Source: Defluviimonas salinarum
GTDB lineage: Bacteria; Pseudomonadota; Alphaproteobacteria; Rhodobacterales; Rhodobacteraceae
Direction: 5' to 3'
Length of the DNA: 64,000 nucleotides
NCBI RefSeq assembly: GCF_026013545.1
Contig: NZ_JAPDOG010000011.1
Span: forward strand, 84,473-148,472
Shown here: positions 8,098 to 15,952 of the stretch, one piece after another
How positions within the stretch are numbered: position 1 is the first letter of the stretch
Layout: the number at the start of each line of letters is the position of its first letter
Position numbers and translations under genes: made by a program
Notes under the pieces: model-generated
Databases searched by the model: none
What the model was told of the DNA's origin: nothing
The model's input: only the letters and a program-made list of their open reading frames with translations

Positions 8098-9639
8098 ATG
8101 AAGTTCAGGAAGCGCGAAAAAACGACCGACGACGGGGCGCCGGAAGGCGAGGTGAAACCGCGCCGGTTCGCCAGGGTCTTGGGCCGGAAGACCGCTCCCG
8201 AGGTCGGGGAGGCCGGCGACGGGTTCGTTCCGGAGAACCCCCGTTCAAAGAAGGCCACGCCCAAGGCCTCGAAGGGCACGTCCATGAAATCGCTGTCCTT
8301 CTCCGCTAGTGCCGCATCCGCGGCGGAGTTGAAGAAGTCGATCTCGACCTCGCCGGACATCTTCATGGACGAGCCGGGCGTCATTGCCTTCGGCAAGAAG
8401 AAGGCCGCCCTCGGCCTCAGCTGGACGACCAGGGACGAGGACAAGACGGTCAAGGCGCAGATACGGGATCTCAACGAACAGAGCGCCGAGGATCCTGCCT
8501 CGAGAACGGTCAACTACCAGTTCTACACGGACACCAAGAAGACCGGTTTTGTCGGCCTCGGAAGCCCCGATCTCGGCCACAAATCCGGGATGAAGGCGCT
8601 CGTCACGCTCCTGTCCCCCGCAATCACAGGTCCGCGCTGGATCGGCGTGTTCCGCCTCGACGAGAGCAAGGATCTCTGGTGGGTCGGCTCGATCCGCGAC
8701 AGCAAGGTCTTCGAGGACCAGATCATCACCGGTCGCCATCGCGCCGAAGAGATCTTTCTCACCGAGCTGCAGGCTCCCGACTGGTCGTCCGTCTTTGCGC
8801 CGGAAGACTGGGGTATCGCCCAGACCAGAGGCGAGCGGCTGCATGAGGTCGTCGACTTCCGGGGTGGCGAAAAGCTGAAAAGCATCAGCCCGGTCAAGGA
8901 CAACCTGCCTCGGATCGCTCTCGTGGCGGCCGTGGCGGCGGTGGCCGCCGGGGGGTTCCTGTTCTTCCAGAACATGAAGGCCAAGGAGCTCCGAGAACTC
9001 GAGGAGTTGAGAAAGCGGGTTGAAAGCCAGGTCAGTCTCGGACCCCAGGATTTCCCGTGGTACAACGTTACCCGCGCTGATCTGTTCATCTCGACCTGCA
9101 TGAGCGAGATCGAAAAGAGCATCATCGTGATTCCGGGGTGGGAGGCGCAGCCGATCTCCTGCACCATCTCCGGAGGACAGGGTACGATCTCGACGGGCTG
9201 GTCCCGGATGGGCGGCCGCTTCTCCTGGCTCCGGACCGCGATCCCCGGGGAGGATCCTCAGCCCACCATGTCCCCGGACGGGACGACGGCGGCCTTCTCG
9301 CGCAGCTTCACCGCTCCTTACGATGAACTGTCCTTCGCCGACCAGCCCTGGGGTGGAGCCCAGATCGACAGCTGGGTCCGCGAGCGGCTCCAGGTCTTCG
9401 GCCTCGAGCTCTCGATGCGCCCGAACCAGGAAAACCGGGACGCGGCCGGCGCGAAGCCGCTGTTCAATTCCCACGACATCCGCATCCAGACACCGTACGC
9501 GATGCGAAATTATGGGGATTTGCTGAGGGATGTTCCGGCACTGGTGCCACAGGTTCTGATATACAACGTCCAGACCAGCAGTTGGGACCTTGCCCTGAAG
9601 GCCTACCACCCGCCGATCCTGCCGGTGCCGAAACAGTAG
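8098..9639 (+). CDS. pilO: PilO thin pilus assembly protein
   Basis: 513 aa. The N-terminal cytoplasmic part is basic (residues 1-80), then an actin-like/pilin-accessory region (about 95-230: VIAFGKKKAALGLSWTT, WIGVFRLDESKDLWWVG). One membrane helix lies at about 280-297 (IALVAAVAAVAAGGFLFF), followed by a short coiled coil and a periplasmic domain. This topology and the position between PilN and PilP match PilO2/PilO of IncI-type pili, an inner-membrane alignment protein. The length is close to the R64 protein (about 430) with an N-terminal extension. Ends 10 nt before pilP. Confidence 0.8.
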   Translation: MKFRKREKTTDDGAPEGEVKPRRFARVLGRKTAPEVGEAGDGFVPENPRSKKATPKASKGTSMKSLSFSASAASAAELKKSISTSPDIFMDEPGVIAFGKKKAALGLSWTTRDEDKTVKAQIRDLNEQSAEDPASRTVNYQFYTDTKKTGFVGLGSPDLGHKSGMKALVTLLSPAITGPRWIGVFRLDESKDLWWVGSIRDSKVFEDQIITGRHRAEEIFLTELQAPDWSSVFAPEDWGIAQTRGERLHEVVDFRGGEKLKSISPVKDNLPRIALVAAVAAVAAGGFLFFQNMKAKELRELEELRKRVESQVSLGPQDFPWYNVTRADLFISTCMSEIEKSIIVIPGWEAQPISCTISGGQGTISTGWSRMGGRFSWLRTAIPGEDPQPTMSPDGTTAAFSRSFTAPYDELSFADQPWGGAQIDSWVRERLQVFGLELSMRPNQENRDAAGAKPLFNSHDIRIQTPYAMRNYGDLLRDVPALVPQVLIYNVQTSSWDLALKAYHPPILPVPKQ

Positions 9640-9649
9640 GAGCAAGGGA

Positions 9650-10723
9650 ATGAGAGCAAAACCGAACCTTAAATCGATCGAGGCCGTCATGCGAAAAACG
9701 AAATGCAACTTGATTATTCCGATGGGCGCATCCGCCCTGGCCCTCCTCGTCTTCCAGGCGCCCCTCCACGCCCAGGAAGCGCCCGCGCCCGCAGAGGCTC
9801 CGATTGTCACGCTTGACGCTGGCGGCGGGGACCCGGCCACAAGCGCTGGCGCAACCGTGGAGCCCGCAGGTTCCGTCGAGGCGGATGCCACGATCGGGGA
9901 AGTCGCGGTCGAGCAGACCGAAGAGGAGGCCGCTATCGAGAAGACCGAAGCGGACGCCTCCTCCGCCGGCGAGCCACGCGCCACCCCCGACAATGTCGAC
10001 CCGCTTGTCGGCGACCACATGCAGCGTCTCGACCGGTTCGGCGTCATCTCGCGCCAGTCCGATCTCGGGGAAGACATCCTCATCATCGACCGCGAGATCA
10101 AGCGCGCGGAGTCGATCAGCACACTGCTCACCTACATGGGTATCGATGGTTTCAAGAAGACCTATCCCGAACTCGCGGAACTGATGGAGAACAGCCCCGT
10201 CGTGCTGCGCGCGGAACTCGACAAGCAAACACTGAAAAAGGAGATCGAGGCGGCGAAATCCGACCTTGAGCAGGCGGTCGCGGCCAACAACGCCCCCGCC
10301 CCCCGCGACGACGGATCGAGCTTCTTTGAGCTTCCCGGCGCGGCAGCCGCGGCCGACGGCCGCCCCGCGCCGACGCTTGGCGGGATCACGCCGCTGGCGG
10401 ATCCGGCGGCGATCGACATGGCCGCCCTGGCGGCGCTGGGTATCGCGGCGCCAGGCGCTCTGCCCGCGCCCGCCGGCGAGATCCTGACGGAGACACCCGA
10501 GGTGGCGCCGGCCGAACCGGAGATCAAGGACATCCCGATCTCGCTTCGTGAAGTCTACGGCGTCAGCGACGATTTCACGGCCGTGATCATGCATGGTGAT
10601 GAGCGCATCCGCGTGCGCGCCGGTGATGCCCTGCCGAACGACACCGTCATCGAGTTCGTCGGCGAGGACTACATCAAGCTGAAGCGTCGCGGAGAGACCG
10701 TCCGGGTCCAGATCCGCGGCTGA
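9650..10723 (+). CDS. pilP: PilP inner-membrane/periplasmic pilus protein
   Basis: 357 aa. An uncleaved or slow signal (hydrophobic SALALLVFQAP, HAQE site) precedes an Ala/Pro/acidic linker, a predicted coiled coil (about 140-215) and a C-terminal beta domain (ISLREVYGVSDDFTAVIM...GDALPNDTVIEFVGEDYIKL) typical of PilP/GspC-like domains. It is expected to link PilO and the secretin. Two starts are possible: 9650, with SD AGCAAGGG, or ATG 9689, which would make MRKTKC a normal signal peptide and places a TGCGAAAA motif over the start. The first is annotated; the second gives a more typical signal peptide. Longer than IncI PilP (about 150 aa). Confidence 0.75.
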   Translation: MRAKPNLKSIEAVMRKTKCNLIIPMGASALALLVFQAPLHAQEAPAPAEAPIVTLDAGGGDPATSAGATVEPAGSVEADATIGEVAVEQTEEEAAIEKTEADASSAGEPRATPDNVDPLVGDHMQRLDRFGVISRQSDLGEDILIIDREIKRAESISTLLTYMGIDGFKKTYPELAELMENSPVVLRAELDKQTLKKEIEAAKSDLEQAVAANNAPAPRDDGSSFFELPGAAAAADGRPAPTLGGITPLADPAAIDMAALAALGIAAPGALPAPAGEILTETPEVAPAEPEIKDIPISLREVYGVSDDFTAVIMHGDERIRVRAGDALPNDTVIEFVGEDYIKLKRRGETVRVQIRG

Positions 10724-10766
10724 GAAAAGCGAAACGCTTGAACACGTAATCGGTTTCGGGGGAATC

Positions 10767-12389
10767 ATGTCTGCTGCCGAACTCAAGGAAAAAATTGGTG
10801 ATGCGGATCTCCTGACCCGTGAGGGAGGCCCCATCCAGATCACCGAGGGACAGCGCCGCCAGGTGGCGCTGTTCTCGAACGGCCTGGCCGCGATCGCCAT
10901 CGGCGAGCGCTGGTCGGCCGAGGTCAAGATGCTCCTGACCAGTGCGCGCAAGAAGAACTACGAATTCACGCAGTTCATCGAGGTCGAGACGCCGACGATC
11001 CTCGACCTCTACAAGGATTCCGATCCCGAGAGCGGCAAGGCCCAGGCGCTCGAGCTCGAGCGACAGGTCGATCTCGCGGACCTGATCCGGCAGGCTGGCA
11101 GCGACCGTGCCTCGGACATCCATATCCGTGTGCTCAAGAAATACACCGAGATCCGGATCCGCGTTTTCGGCCGGGTCAAGGATCTCGGGTCGCGCAAGTC
11201 CGACGAGGGCATGGCGCTCATCAAGGCCGCCTTCGCCGTGGCCTCCGACCTCGGCACCAACTCCTCGGACCTGTCGTTCCAGCAGGGCGCCCTCACGGCA
11301 AAATCGAACCTGCTGCCGCCCAAGGTGGAGATGGTGCGTCTGCAGTATTCCCCCACCTCCGACGGTCGCGGCGCGCTCGTCATGCGTCTGAAATACGAGG
11401 CGCCCGCCAACGAGATCGAGATCGATCATCTTGGCTACAACGCCCAGCAGATCTCCGACATCTCGACGATGCGGAAGCGGACCAACGGCATGTATGTGCT
11501 CGCAGGCAAGGTGTCGTCAGGCAAATCGACCACGCTCCAGCGGGTCCTGAACAAGATGTTCGTCGACAAGCACCGCGAGATCTCGATGTATACGATCGAG
11601 GAACCGGTCGAGCTCGACCTGCCGGGCGCTATCCAGGTGCCGGTGAAAAAGAACCCCGACGGCACCGACGGCTTCGTCGAGGCCATGAAGGCCTCGCTGC
11701 GCTCGGACCCCAACGTCATCGTTCTCGGCGAGACCCGCTCGACCGAAACCGCCAAGCTGGCGGTCCAGGCGGTCATGACCGGCCACGCTCTTTGGACCAC
11801 TGTCCACGCGGGCGCGGCACTCGGCATCCTCGACCGTCTCACCGACCTTGGCGTCGAGAGCTGGAAGCTCGAGGACCCGACCGTCGTGCGGGGCCTCGTC
11901 TACCAGCGTCTCACCGGCGTGATGTGCAAGGGCTGCCGGATCACCTTCCGCCAGGGCATGAAGAACGGCTCGCTCGAGCCGGAGCTCGGCGAGAAACTCA
12001 TGAATCTCTTCGCCAAGGGCCCGGACGAACTTTACGTTCGCGGCGACGGCTGCCCGAAATGCAAGTTGGGTCTCGGCGGCCGGACCGTCGTCGCCGAAAC
12101 CGTGCTGACCGACCCGAAACTCCTCGAGCTCTACTCGAAGGGCGACCGGATCGGCATGCGCGAATACTGGCTGAGACCGGTCGACGACAAGGGCCTGGGA
12201 GGCGTCCCGGTCCTCCACCACGCGCTCTCGAAGGTCGGCGCCGGGCTTTGCGACATCAACGAGGTCGAGGAGGAGGTCGACCTCTTCTCGATCTACGAGC
12301 GCGACTTCATGTTCCTCCGGCCGCGGCTCCTGGAGGATGTGAGGATCCTCGAAGAGCAGGAAGCCGCCAAGGAGAATGCGAAAAAATGA
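10767..12389 (+). CDS. pilQ: PilQ traffic ATPase of the thin pilus
   Basis: 540 aa GspE/PilB-type hexameric ATPase that powers pilus assembly from the cytoplasm. Walker A GKVSSGKST lies at about residues 247-255, the Asp box is IEEPVELDLPG, Walker B is VIVLGETRSTETA with the catalytic Glu, and the His box is TVHAG. A C-terminal pair CKGC...CPKC may bind zinc. The start has a strong GGGGG SD (10756-10760). The stop overlaps the next gene as ATGA, and the next gene is a degenerate copy of this one. A TGCGAAAAA motif (12376) spans the last codons. Confidence 0.9.
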   Translation: MSAAELKEKIGDADLLTREGGPIQITEGQRRQVALFSNGLAAIAIGERWSAEVKMLLTSARKKNYEFTQFIEVETPTILDLYKDSDPESGKAQALELERQVDLADLIRQAGSDRASDIHIRVLKKYTEIRIRVFGRVKDLGSRKSDEGMALIKAAFAVASDLGTNSSDLSFQQGALTAKSNLLPPKVEMVRLQYSPTSDGRGALVMRLKYEAPANEIEIDHLGYNAQQISDISTMRKRTNGMYVLAGKVSSGKSTTLQRVLNKMFVDKHREISMYTIEEPVELDLPGAIQVPVKKNPDGTDGFVEAMKASLRSDPNVIVLGETRSTETAKLAVQAVMTGHALWTTVHAGAALGILDRLTDLGVESWKLEDPTVVRGLVYQRLTGVMCKGCRITFRQGMKNGSLEPELGEKLMNLFAKGPDELYVRGDGCPKCKLGLGGRTVVAETVLTDPKLLELYSKGDRIGMREYWLRPVDDKGLGGVPVLHHALSKVGAGLCDINEVEEEVDLFSIYERDFMFLRPRLLEDVRILEEQEAAKENAKK

Positions 12390-13369
12390 GCGTATCGGCC
12401 GAAAACAAGCTTGCGATCCTTGGCTTCCCGCCAGGCATCGTTGCCGGCATCGACGCGATGCGCCGGGAAAAGACCGGGCTCTTCCTGGTGTCCGGGCTCT
12501 CCGGATCCGGCCGGAAGGCGACCCTGCAGGCAATCCTGGATCTCGTCCTGAGCGATGGGGGGGAACGCTTCCATGCCGTCGTTGTCGCCCATCCGGGGGA
12601 ATTCGACGTGCCGGTCTCCCTGCTTGCCCCGATGCGGGACAATCAGGAAACCGTCGACCCCCTTCATGGCGCCATGCGCTTCGCGCTCTACCAGGATCCC
12701 GAACTCATCATCCTCAGCAGGGCGAACTCGGACGAGACCGCGAAGAGCGCCGTCAATGCGGCTCTCGTGGGCTATGGAATCTGGGCCGGAATCAGCGCCT
12801 CATCCGCGTTCGACGCGCTCGATCGTCTGAGCGGGTTCGGCGTGCCGCCCCACCATTTCGAAGACTCCGTGATACGAGGAATCGTCCATCAGCAGATGCT
12901 CGGAGTGCTCTGCGGCAATTGCCGCATCACCTTTCTCAAGGCCATGGAAAGCGGCACTCTCGAGCGCGGGCTCGGTGAGCGTGCCATGCGGCTCCTTCGC
13001 AAGGATGAGGCTGGGCTCTTCGTTCGCGGAGGTGGCTGCGCGGAATGCCAGTCGGGTTTCGCCGGGCGGGCCGTGACGGCCGAGATCGTGCGTACCGACG
13101 CGGTCCTGCTGGCCCGTCGCAGGGCGGGCGACCTTGCCGGAATGCGCGAGCACTGGCTGAAACCGGCCAGTATGGGCGGTCTCGGCGGGGTGCCGATCCT
13201 GCACCATGCGCTTGCCAAGGTCGGCGCCGGCCTGTGCGACATCAACGAGATCGAAATGGCGATCGCTCCGCTCTCGGAGTATGAGCGGGACCTCATGCCC
13301 CTTCATCAACAGCTTCTGAAGGATGTCGCGATCCTCGAAGCCCGTGCCTGCGAAAAGAGAACGGCATGA
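12386..13369 (+). CDS. Degenerate PilQ paralogue (probable pseudo-ATPase)
   Basis: 327 aa, homologous to the C-terminal two thirds of the preceding PilQ: shared segments include LGGVPVLHHAL/LGGVPILHHAL, KVGAGLCDINE, and the CxxC...CxxC pair (CGNC, CAEC). The catalytic elements are all changed. The P-loop reads GLSGSGRKAT (the Lys position is Arg), Walker B reads LIILSRANSDETA where PilQ has VIVLGETRSTETA (catalytic Glu lost), and the His box TVHA is replaced by GISA. The N-terminal domain is missing. The frame is intact and the gene is coupled by ATGA at both ends, so it is not a random pseudogene; it may cap, regulate or scaffold the PilQ hexamer. That role is inference. Confidence 0.75.
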   Translation: MSVSAENKLAILGFPPGIVAGIDAMRREKTGLFLVSGLSGSGRKATLQAILDLVLSDGGERFHAVVVAHPGEFDVPVSLLAPMRDNQETVDPLHGAMRFALYQDPELIILSRANSDETAKSAVNAALVGYGIWAGISASSAFDALDRLSGFGVPPHHFEDSVIRGIVHQQMLGVLCGNCRITFLKAMESGTLERGLGERAMRLLRKDEAGLFVRGGGCAECQSGFAGRAVTAEIVRTDAVLLARRRAGDLAGMREHWLKPASMGGLGGVPILHHALAKVGAGLCDINEIEMAIAPLSEYERDLMPLHQQLLKDVAILEARACEKRTA

Positions 13370-14448
13370 TTTACAAGCCCACAAACTTCGAGAAGAAGGT
13401 CGCCAAGTTCCAGTTCGGCTACAAGGCCCGGACGGATATGTATAACCAGCTCATCGCCCTTCTCGGTACCGGCATGCCGAAAACGGATGCGATCCAGATG
13501 TCCTGGGACGTGGCCTCGATGGAGGGCAAGAAGCCGAAGGAGGCAATCGCGATCGTGCTCCAGGACATCATCCAGGGCATGAAGAACGGCCTCTCGCTCG
13601 GCCAGGCGATGAAGGCCTGGGTACCGCAGGAAGACGTCATGGTTTTCGAGGCAATCGAGAACTCGGACGACTTCGTCGCCAACCTCAAGGAATATCTCGA
13701 GATGCTCGAGAAGAAGAAGAAGATCAAGTCCACCATTTCCGGAGGTCTCGCCTACCCCGCCGTCCTGGTTCTCATGGTCTACGGGATCATGACCTACTTC
13801 GGCAAGAACGTGGTGCCGCAGATCGCGCAGCTCCTGCCCATCGAGAAATGGCAGGGGGCGGCCAAATTCCTGACCTTCATGTATAACTTCGCGAACCACT
13901 ACGCGATCCCCACCGTCGTCGTCTTTCTCACGATCGTCGGGATCATCATGGCCTCCCTGCCCCGCTGGGCGGACAAGGGCCGCGGCATCGCCGACAAGAT
14001 GCCGATCTACTCGACCTACCGGATGTATACCGGCATCTCTTTCCTGATGTCGATGGCCTCGCTCATCCAGGGCGGGATGCCCGCGGTGCAGGCGATTGAC
14101 CGGCTGCGCCCGAGCGCCACGCCCTATGTCGCCCATCGCCTGTTCAAGGTCCGCAACCAGATGCTGAACGGCAACAACTTCGGCGCCGCGCTCTACAAGG
14201 CCGGAACCGGCTGGCCGGACCAGAAGATGAACCTCAACATCAAGATCTTTGCCGAGACCCAGGATCTCTCCGCCCAGCTCGCCAAGCTCTCCAAGAGCTG
14301 GATCGACGTCGCCCAGGCCAACATCTCGAAGACCATGGCCGTGCTCAGGACCGCGGCCATGATGATGGTGTTCCTCACCATCATGGGCATCGTCGGCGGC
14401 GTCTACGCGCTGCAGGACCAGATCGCCACGTCGGTCCAGTCCCAGTAG
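13366..14448 (+). CDS. pilR: PilR inner-membrane platform protein (GspF/PilC family)
   Basis: 360 aa. Two GspF-type repeats are present: a helical cytoplasmic part (LIALLGTGMPKTDAI... LSLGQAMKAWVPQEDVMVFEAIE) followed by membrane helices near 125-145, 185-205 and 325-345, with a second copy (SFLMSMASLIQGGMPAVQAI) around 225. It forms the inner-membrane platform that couples PilQ to pilin polymerisation. The start overlaps the preceding pseudo-ATPase by ATGA. It is the last gene before a strong terminator, so pilin genes are transcribed separately. Confidence 0.85.
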   Translation: MIYKPTNFEKKVAKFQFGYKARTDMYNQLIALLGTGMPKTDAIQMSWDVASMEGKKPKEAIAIVLQDIIQGMKNGLSLGQAMKAWVPQEDVMVFEAIENSDDFVANLKEYLEMLEKKKKIKSTISGGLAYPAVLVLMVYGIMTYFGKNVVPQIAQLLPIEKWQGAAKFLTFMYNFANHYAIPTVVVFLTIVGIIMASLPRWADKGRGIADKMPIYSTYRMYTGISFLMSMASLIQGGMPAVQAIDRLRPSATPYVAHRLFKVRNQMLNGNNFGAALYKAGTGWPDQKMNLNIKIFAETQDLSAQLAKLSKSWIDVAQANISKTMAVLRTAAMMMVFLTIMGIVGGVYALQDQIATSVQSQ

Positions 14449-14469
14449 GAAATCCGGAAAACTCACCAG

Positions 14470-14501
14470 AAGGCCCCGGCAAGCCGGGGCCTTTGTTTTT
14501 T
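14470..14501 (+). terminator. Rho-independent terminator after pilR
   Basis: Perfect GC stem AGGCCCCGGC / GCCGGGGCCT with a 2-nt loop, followed by TTGTTTTTT. It ends the pil assembly operon. Confidence 0.85.
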
Positions 14502-14639
14502 GCAGAGCATACGCCCTCCCGGCGAATCCGGAAGATGCGCAATGCAGCATGAAAATTCCGATTTTTTGGCTTGACAATCCACAATCGCAAGATCGGCGGC
14601 CACGGATCGAAATTGCGAATAATAGTCCTGAAGGAGATA

Positions 14640-14732
14640 ATGGGAGCACTTCAGGAGACCACCGGCCGCCTGATCGAACGCCTGGAAAAGGCATCCATCA
14701 ACGCCCCGGAATGGGGATTTACGGGAAATTGA
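14640..14732 (+). CDS. 30-aa leader ORF coupled to the major prepilin
   Basis: ATG at 14640 preceded by a near-perfect SD (AAGGAGAT, 14630-14637); the ORF codes 30 residues, starting MGALQETTGRLIERLEKA and ending GFTGN. Its TGA stop (14730-14732) is separated by two bases from the prepilin ATG at 14735, which has no good SD of its own. The peptide is predicted to be an amphipathic helix. The arrangement suggests translational coupling of pilin synthesis to this leader, or an independent small protein. No homologue is recognised. Strong SD and exact spacing are what support it. Confidence 0.55.
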   Translation: MGALQETTGRLIERLEKASINAPEWGFTGN

Positions 14733-14734
14733 GC

Positions 14735-15172
14735 ATGAAAAAACTGAACGCGATGCGTAAGCGCGGCTTCACCCTCATCGAGACCGTCCTGGTCCTCGCC
14801 GTGGGCCTCGGCCTGATCGTCGGCGGTATCATCTTCTTCCAGCAGGCCCAGGCCTCGTCTGACCTGACCGACAAGACCCGCGTCGCCGTGGGCGTCTCCT
14901 CGGAAGTCCGCTCGCAGTTCCGCACGGCCGCCTCCTTCGGCACCGCCGGCACGGACATCACCGCCGCGGTTTCGGCCGCCTCGTCTCTTCCGGCCGCGAC
15001 CTACAACGCCCTGCAGGTCATCGCGCAGGACCAGGAGTTCGACCTGCTCTTCGCGAACCTCAACGAAAAGGTCTGCAACCGCATGGCGCTGCCGGCGACC
15101 GACCTCGGCCCGAACTCGACCAAGACCGCGGACTGCGCCAACGGCAACCTGACGGTCACCTACGCCCGCTGA
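14735..15172 (+). CDS. pilS: PilS-like major type IV prepilin
   Basis: 145 aa. A basic leader ending in RKRG is followed by FTLIETVLVLAVGLG: cleavage after Gly, Glu5, and the hydrophobic pilin helix. Two cysteines near the C-terminus (in VCNRM and DCANG) would form the pilin D-region disulfide. Pilins of IncI thin pili (PilS) are about 19 kDa with a short leader, as here. The longer in-frame extension to 14549 was rejected because this start fits the leader and abuts the 30-aa coupled ORF. Expected to be the pilus major subunit, processed by the PilU-like peptidase. A terminator follows. Confidence 0.85.
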   Translation: MKKLNAMRKRGFTLIETVLVLAVGLGLIVGGIIFFQQAQASSDLTDKTRVAVGVSSEVRSQFRTAASFGTAGTDITAAVSAASSLPAATYNALQVIAQDQEFDLLFANLNEKVCNRMALPATDLGPNSTKTADCANGNLTVTYAR

Positions 15173-15180
15173 TCCCGGGA

Positions 15181-15190
15181 TATGCGAAAA
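15181..15190 (+). promoter_or_regulatory. TGCGAAAA dispersed motif between prepilin genes
   Basis: TATGCGAAAA 8 nt after the pilS stop and 65 nt before the second prepilin start, directly abutting the terminator. Confidence 0.5.
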
Positions 15191-15193
15191 CAG

Positions 15194-15219
15194 AAAAGCC
15201 CCGCCCTGGCGGGGCTTTT
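15194..15219. terminator. Terminator after pilS
   Basis: Near-perfect stem AAAAGCCCCGCC / GGCGGGGCTTTT; the A and T arms make it potentially bidirectional. It separates the two prepilin genes and would make the first one a separate high-level transcript. Confidence 0.8.
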
Positions 15220-15255
15220 CCATATCCACGATCCGAATCTCATGGAGAAAGCGGA

Positions 15256-15786
15256 ATGCTGCAGCGCACCAGCAACGCGAGGCCTCGTGGCTTCACCCTC
15301 ATCGAGACCGTCCTGATCCTTGCTGTCGGGCTCGGGCTTATCGTCGGGAGCATCACCTTCTTCAAGCAGTCCCGCTTCGTGGACAAGACCTACCACTTCA
15401 CAAAGATCGTCACCAACATCGCCATCGGGATTCAGGCCGGATTCCGCTATGCGCCGGATTTCCGGGATGTCTCGAACCGGACAGCCATCGATCTCGGCCT
15501 TATCCCTGACAGCAGCCATGATGGACCGGCCATCTTCCATCCGTTCGGTGGTGAAATCTCCATCTATTCCGCATCCCCCTTCAAGACATTCACGATCGCC
15601 ATCGACGGGCTCGAGGGAAGCGCCTGCAACCGGCTTTTCATCAACAATGGCGGCGAACTCAAGGTGGTCGACACAGAGCACGCCTATGTAACGATCAACG
15701 GCCACCGCTACGCACCCGGCGTAGTGCGCAACCCGACCGCCTGCCTCGCGGACGCGGTCAATTTCATCGAAATCGAGATCGGCTGA
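15256..15786 (+). CDS. Second PilS-like prepilin (minor or alternative pilin)
   Basis: 176 aa. The leader and helix are almost the same as in PilS: RPRG then FTLIETVLILAVGLGLIVG, and the nucleotide sequence over this region is nearly identical, pointing to duplication. The C-terminal domain is different (CNRLFINNGGELKVVD, ending TACLADAVNFIEIEIG) with two cysteines placed as in a pilin D-region. It could be a minor pilin or an alternative major subunit. A terminator before it suggests lower or separate expression. No sign of a frameshift. Confidence 0.8.
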   Translation: MLQRTSNARPRGFTLIETVLILAVGLGLIVGSITFFKQSRFVDKTYHFTKIVTNIAIGIQAGFRYAPDFRDVSNRTAIDLGLIPDSSHDGPAIFHPFGGEISIYSASPFKTFTIAIDGLEGSACNRLFINNGGELKVVDTEHAYVTINGHRYAPGVVRNPTACLADAVNFIEIEIG

Positions 15787-15952
15787 GGCGCGCAGCGCGG
15801 TTCTCCACAGCGCCGCGGGCCGTCTGGCGACAAAGCCATATGTGGTTTCTTTATTCTCAGATAGGATTTTCGCAAACCGCATGACGGATGGTCCGTATTA
15901 TTCGCGCGGTGGCGTGCGGCCGCGCGTCGCCCCGGAGGAGAAGGTGAGACAG

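Noticed and set aside
14571..14599. TTGACA at 14571 as a sigma70 promoter for the pilins
   Set aside because: A -35 match is present but no -10 hexamer at the right spacing.
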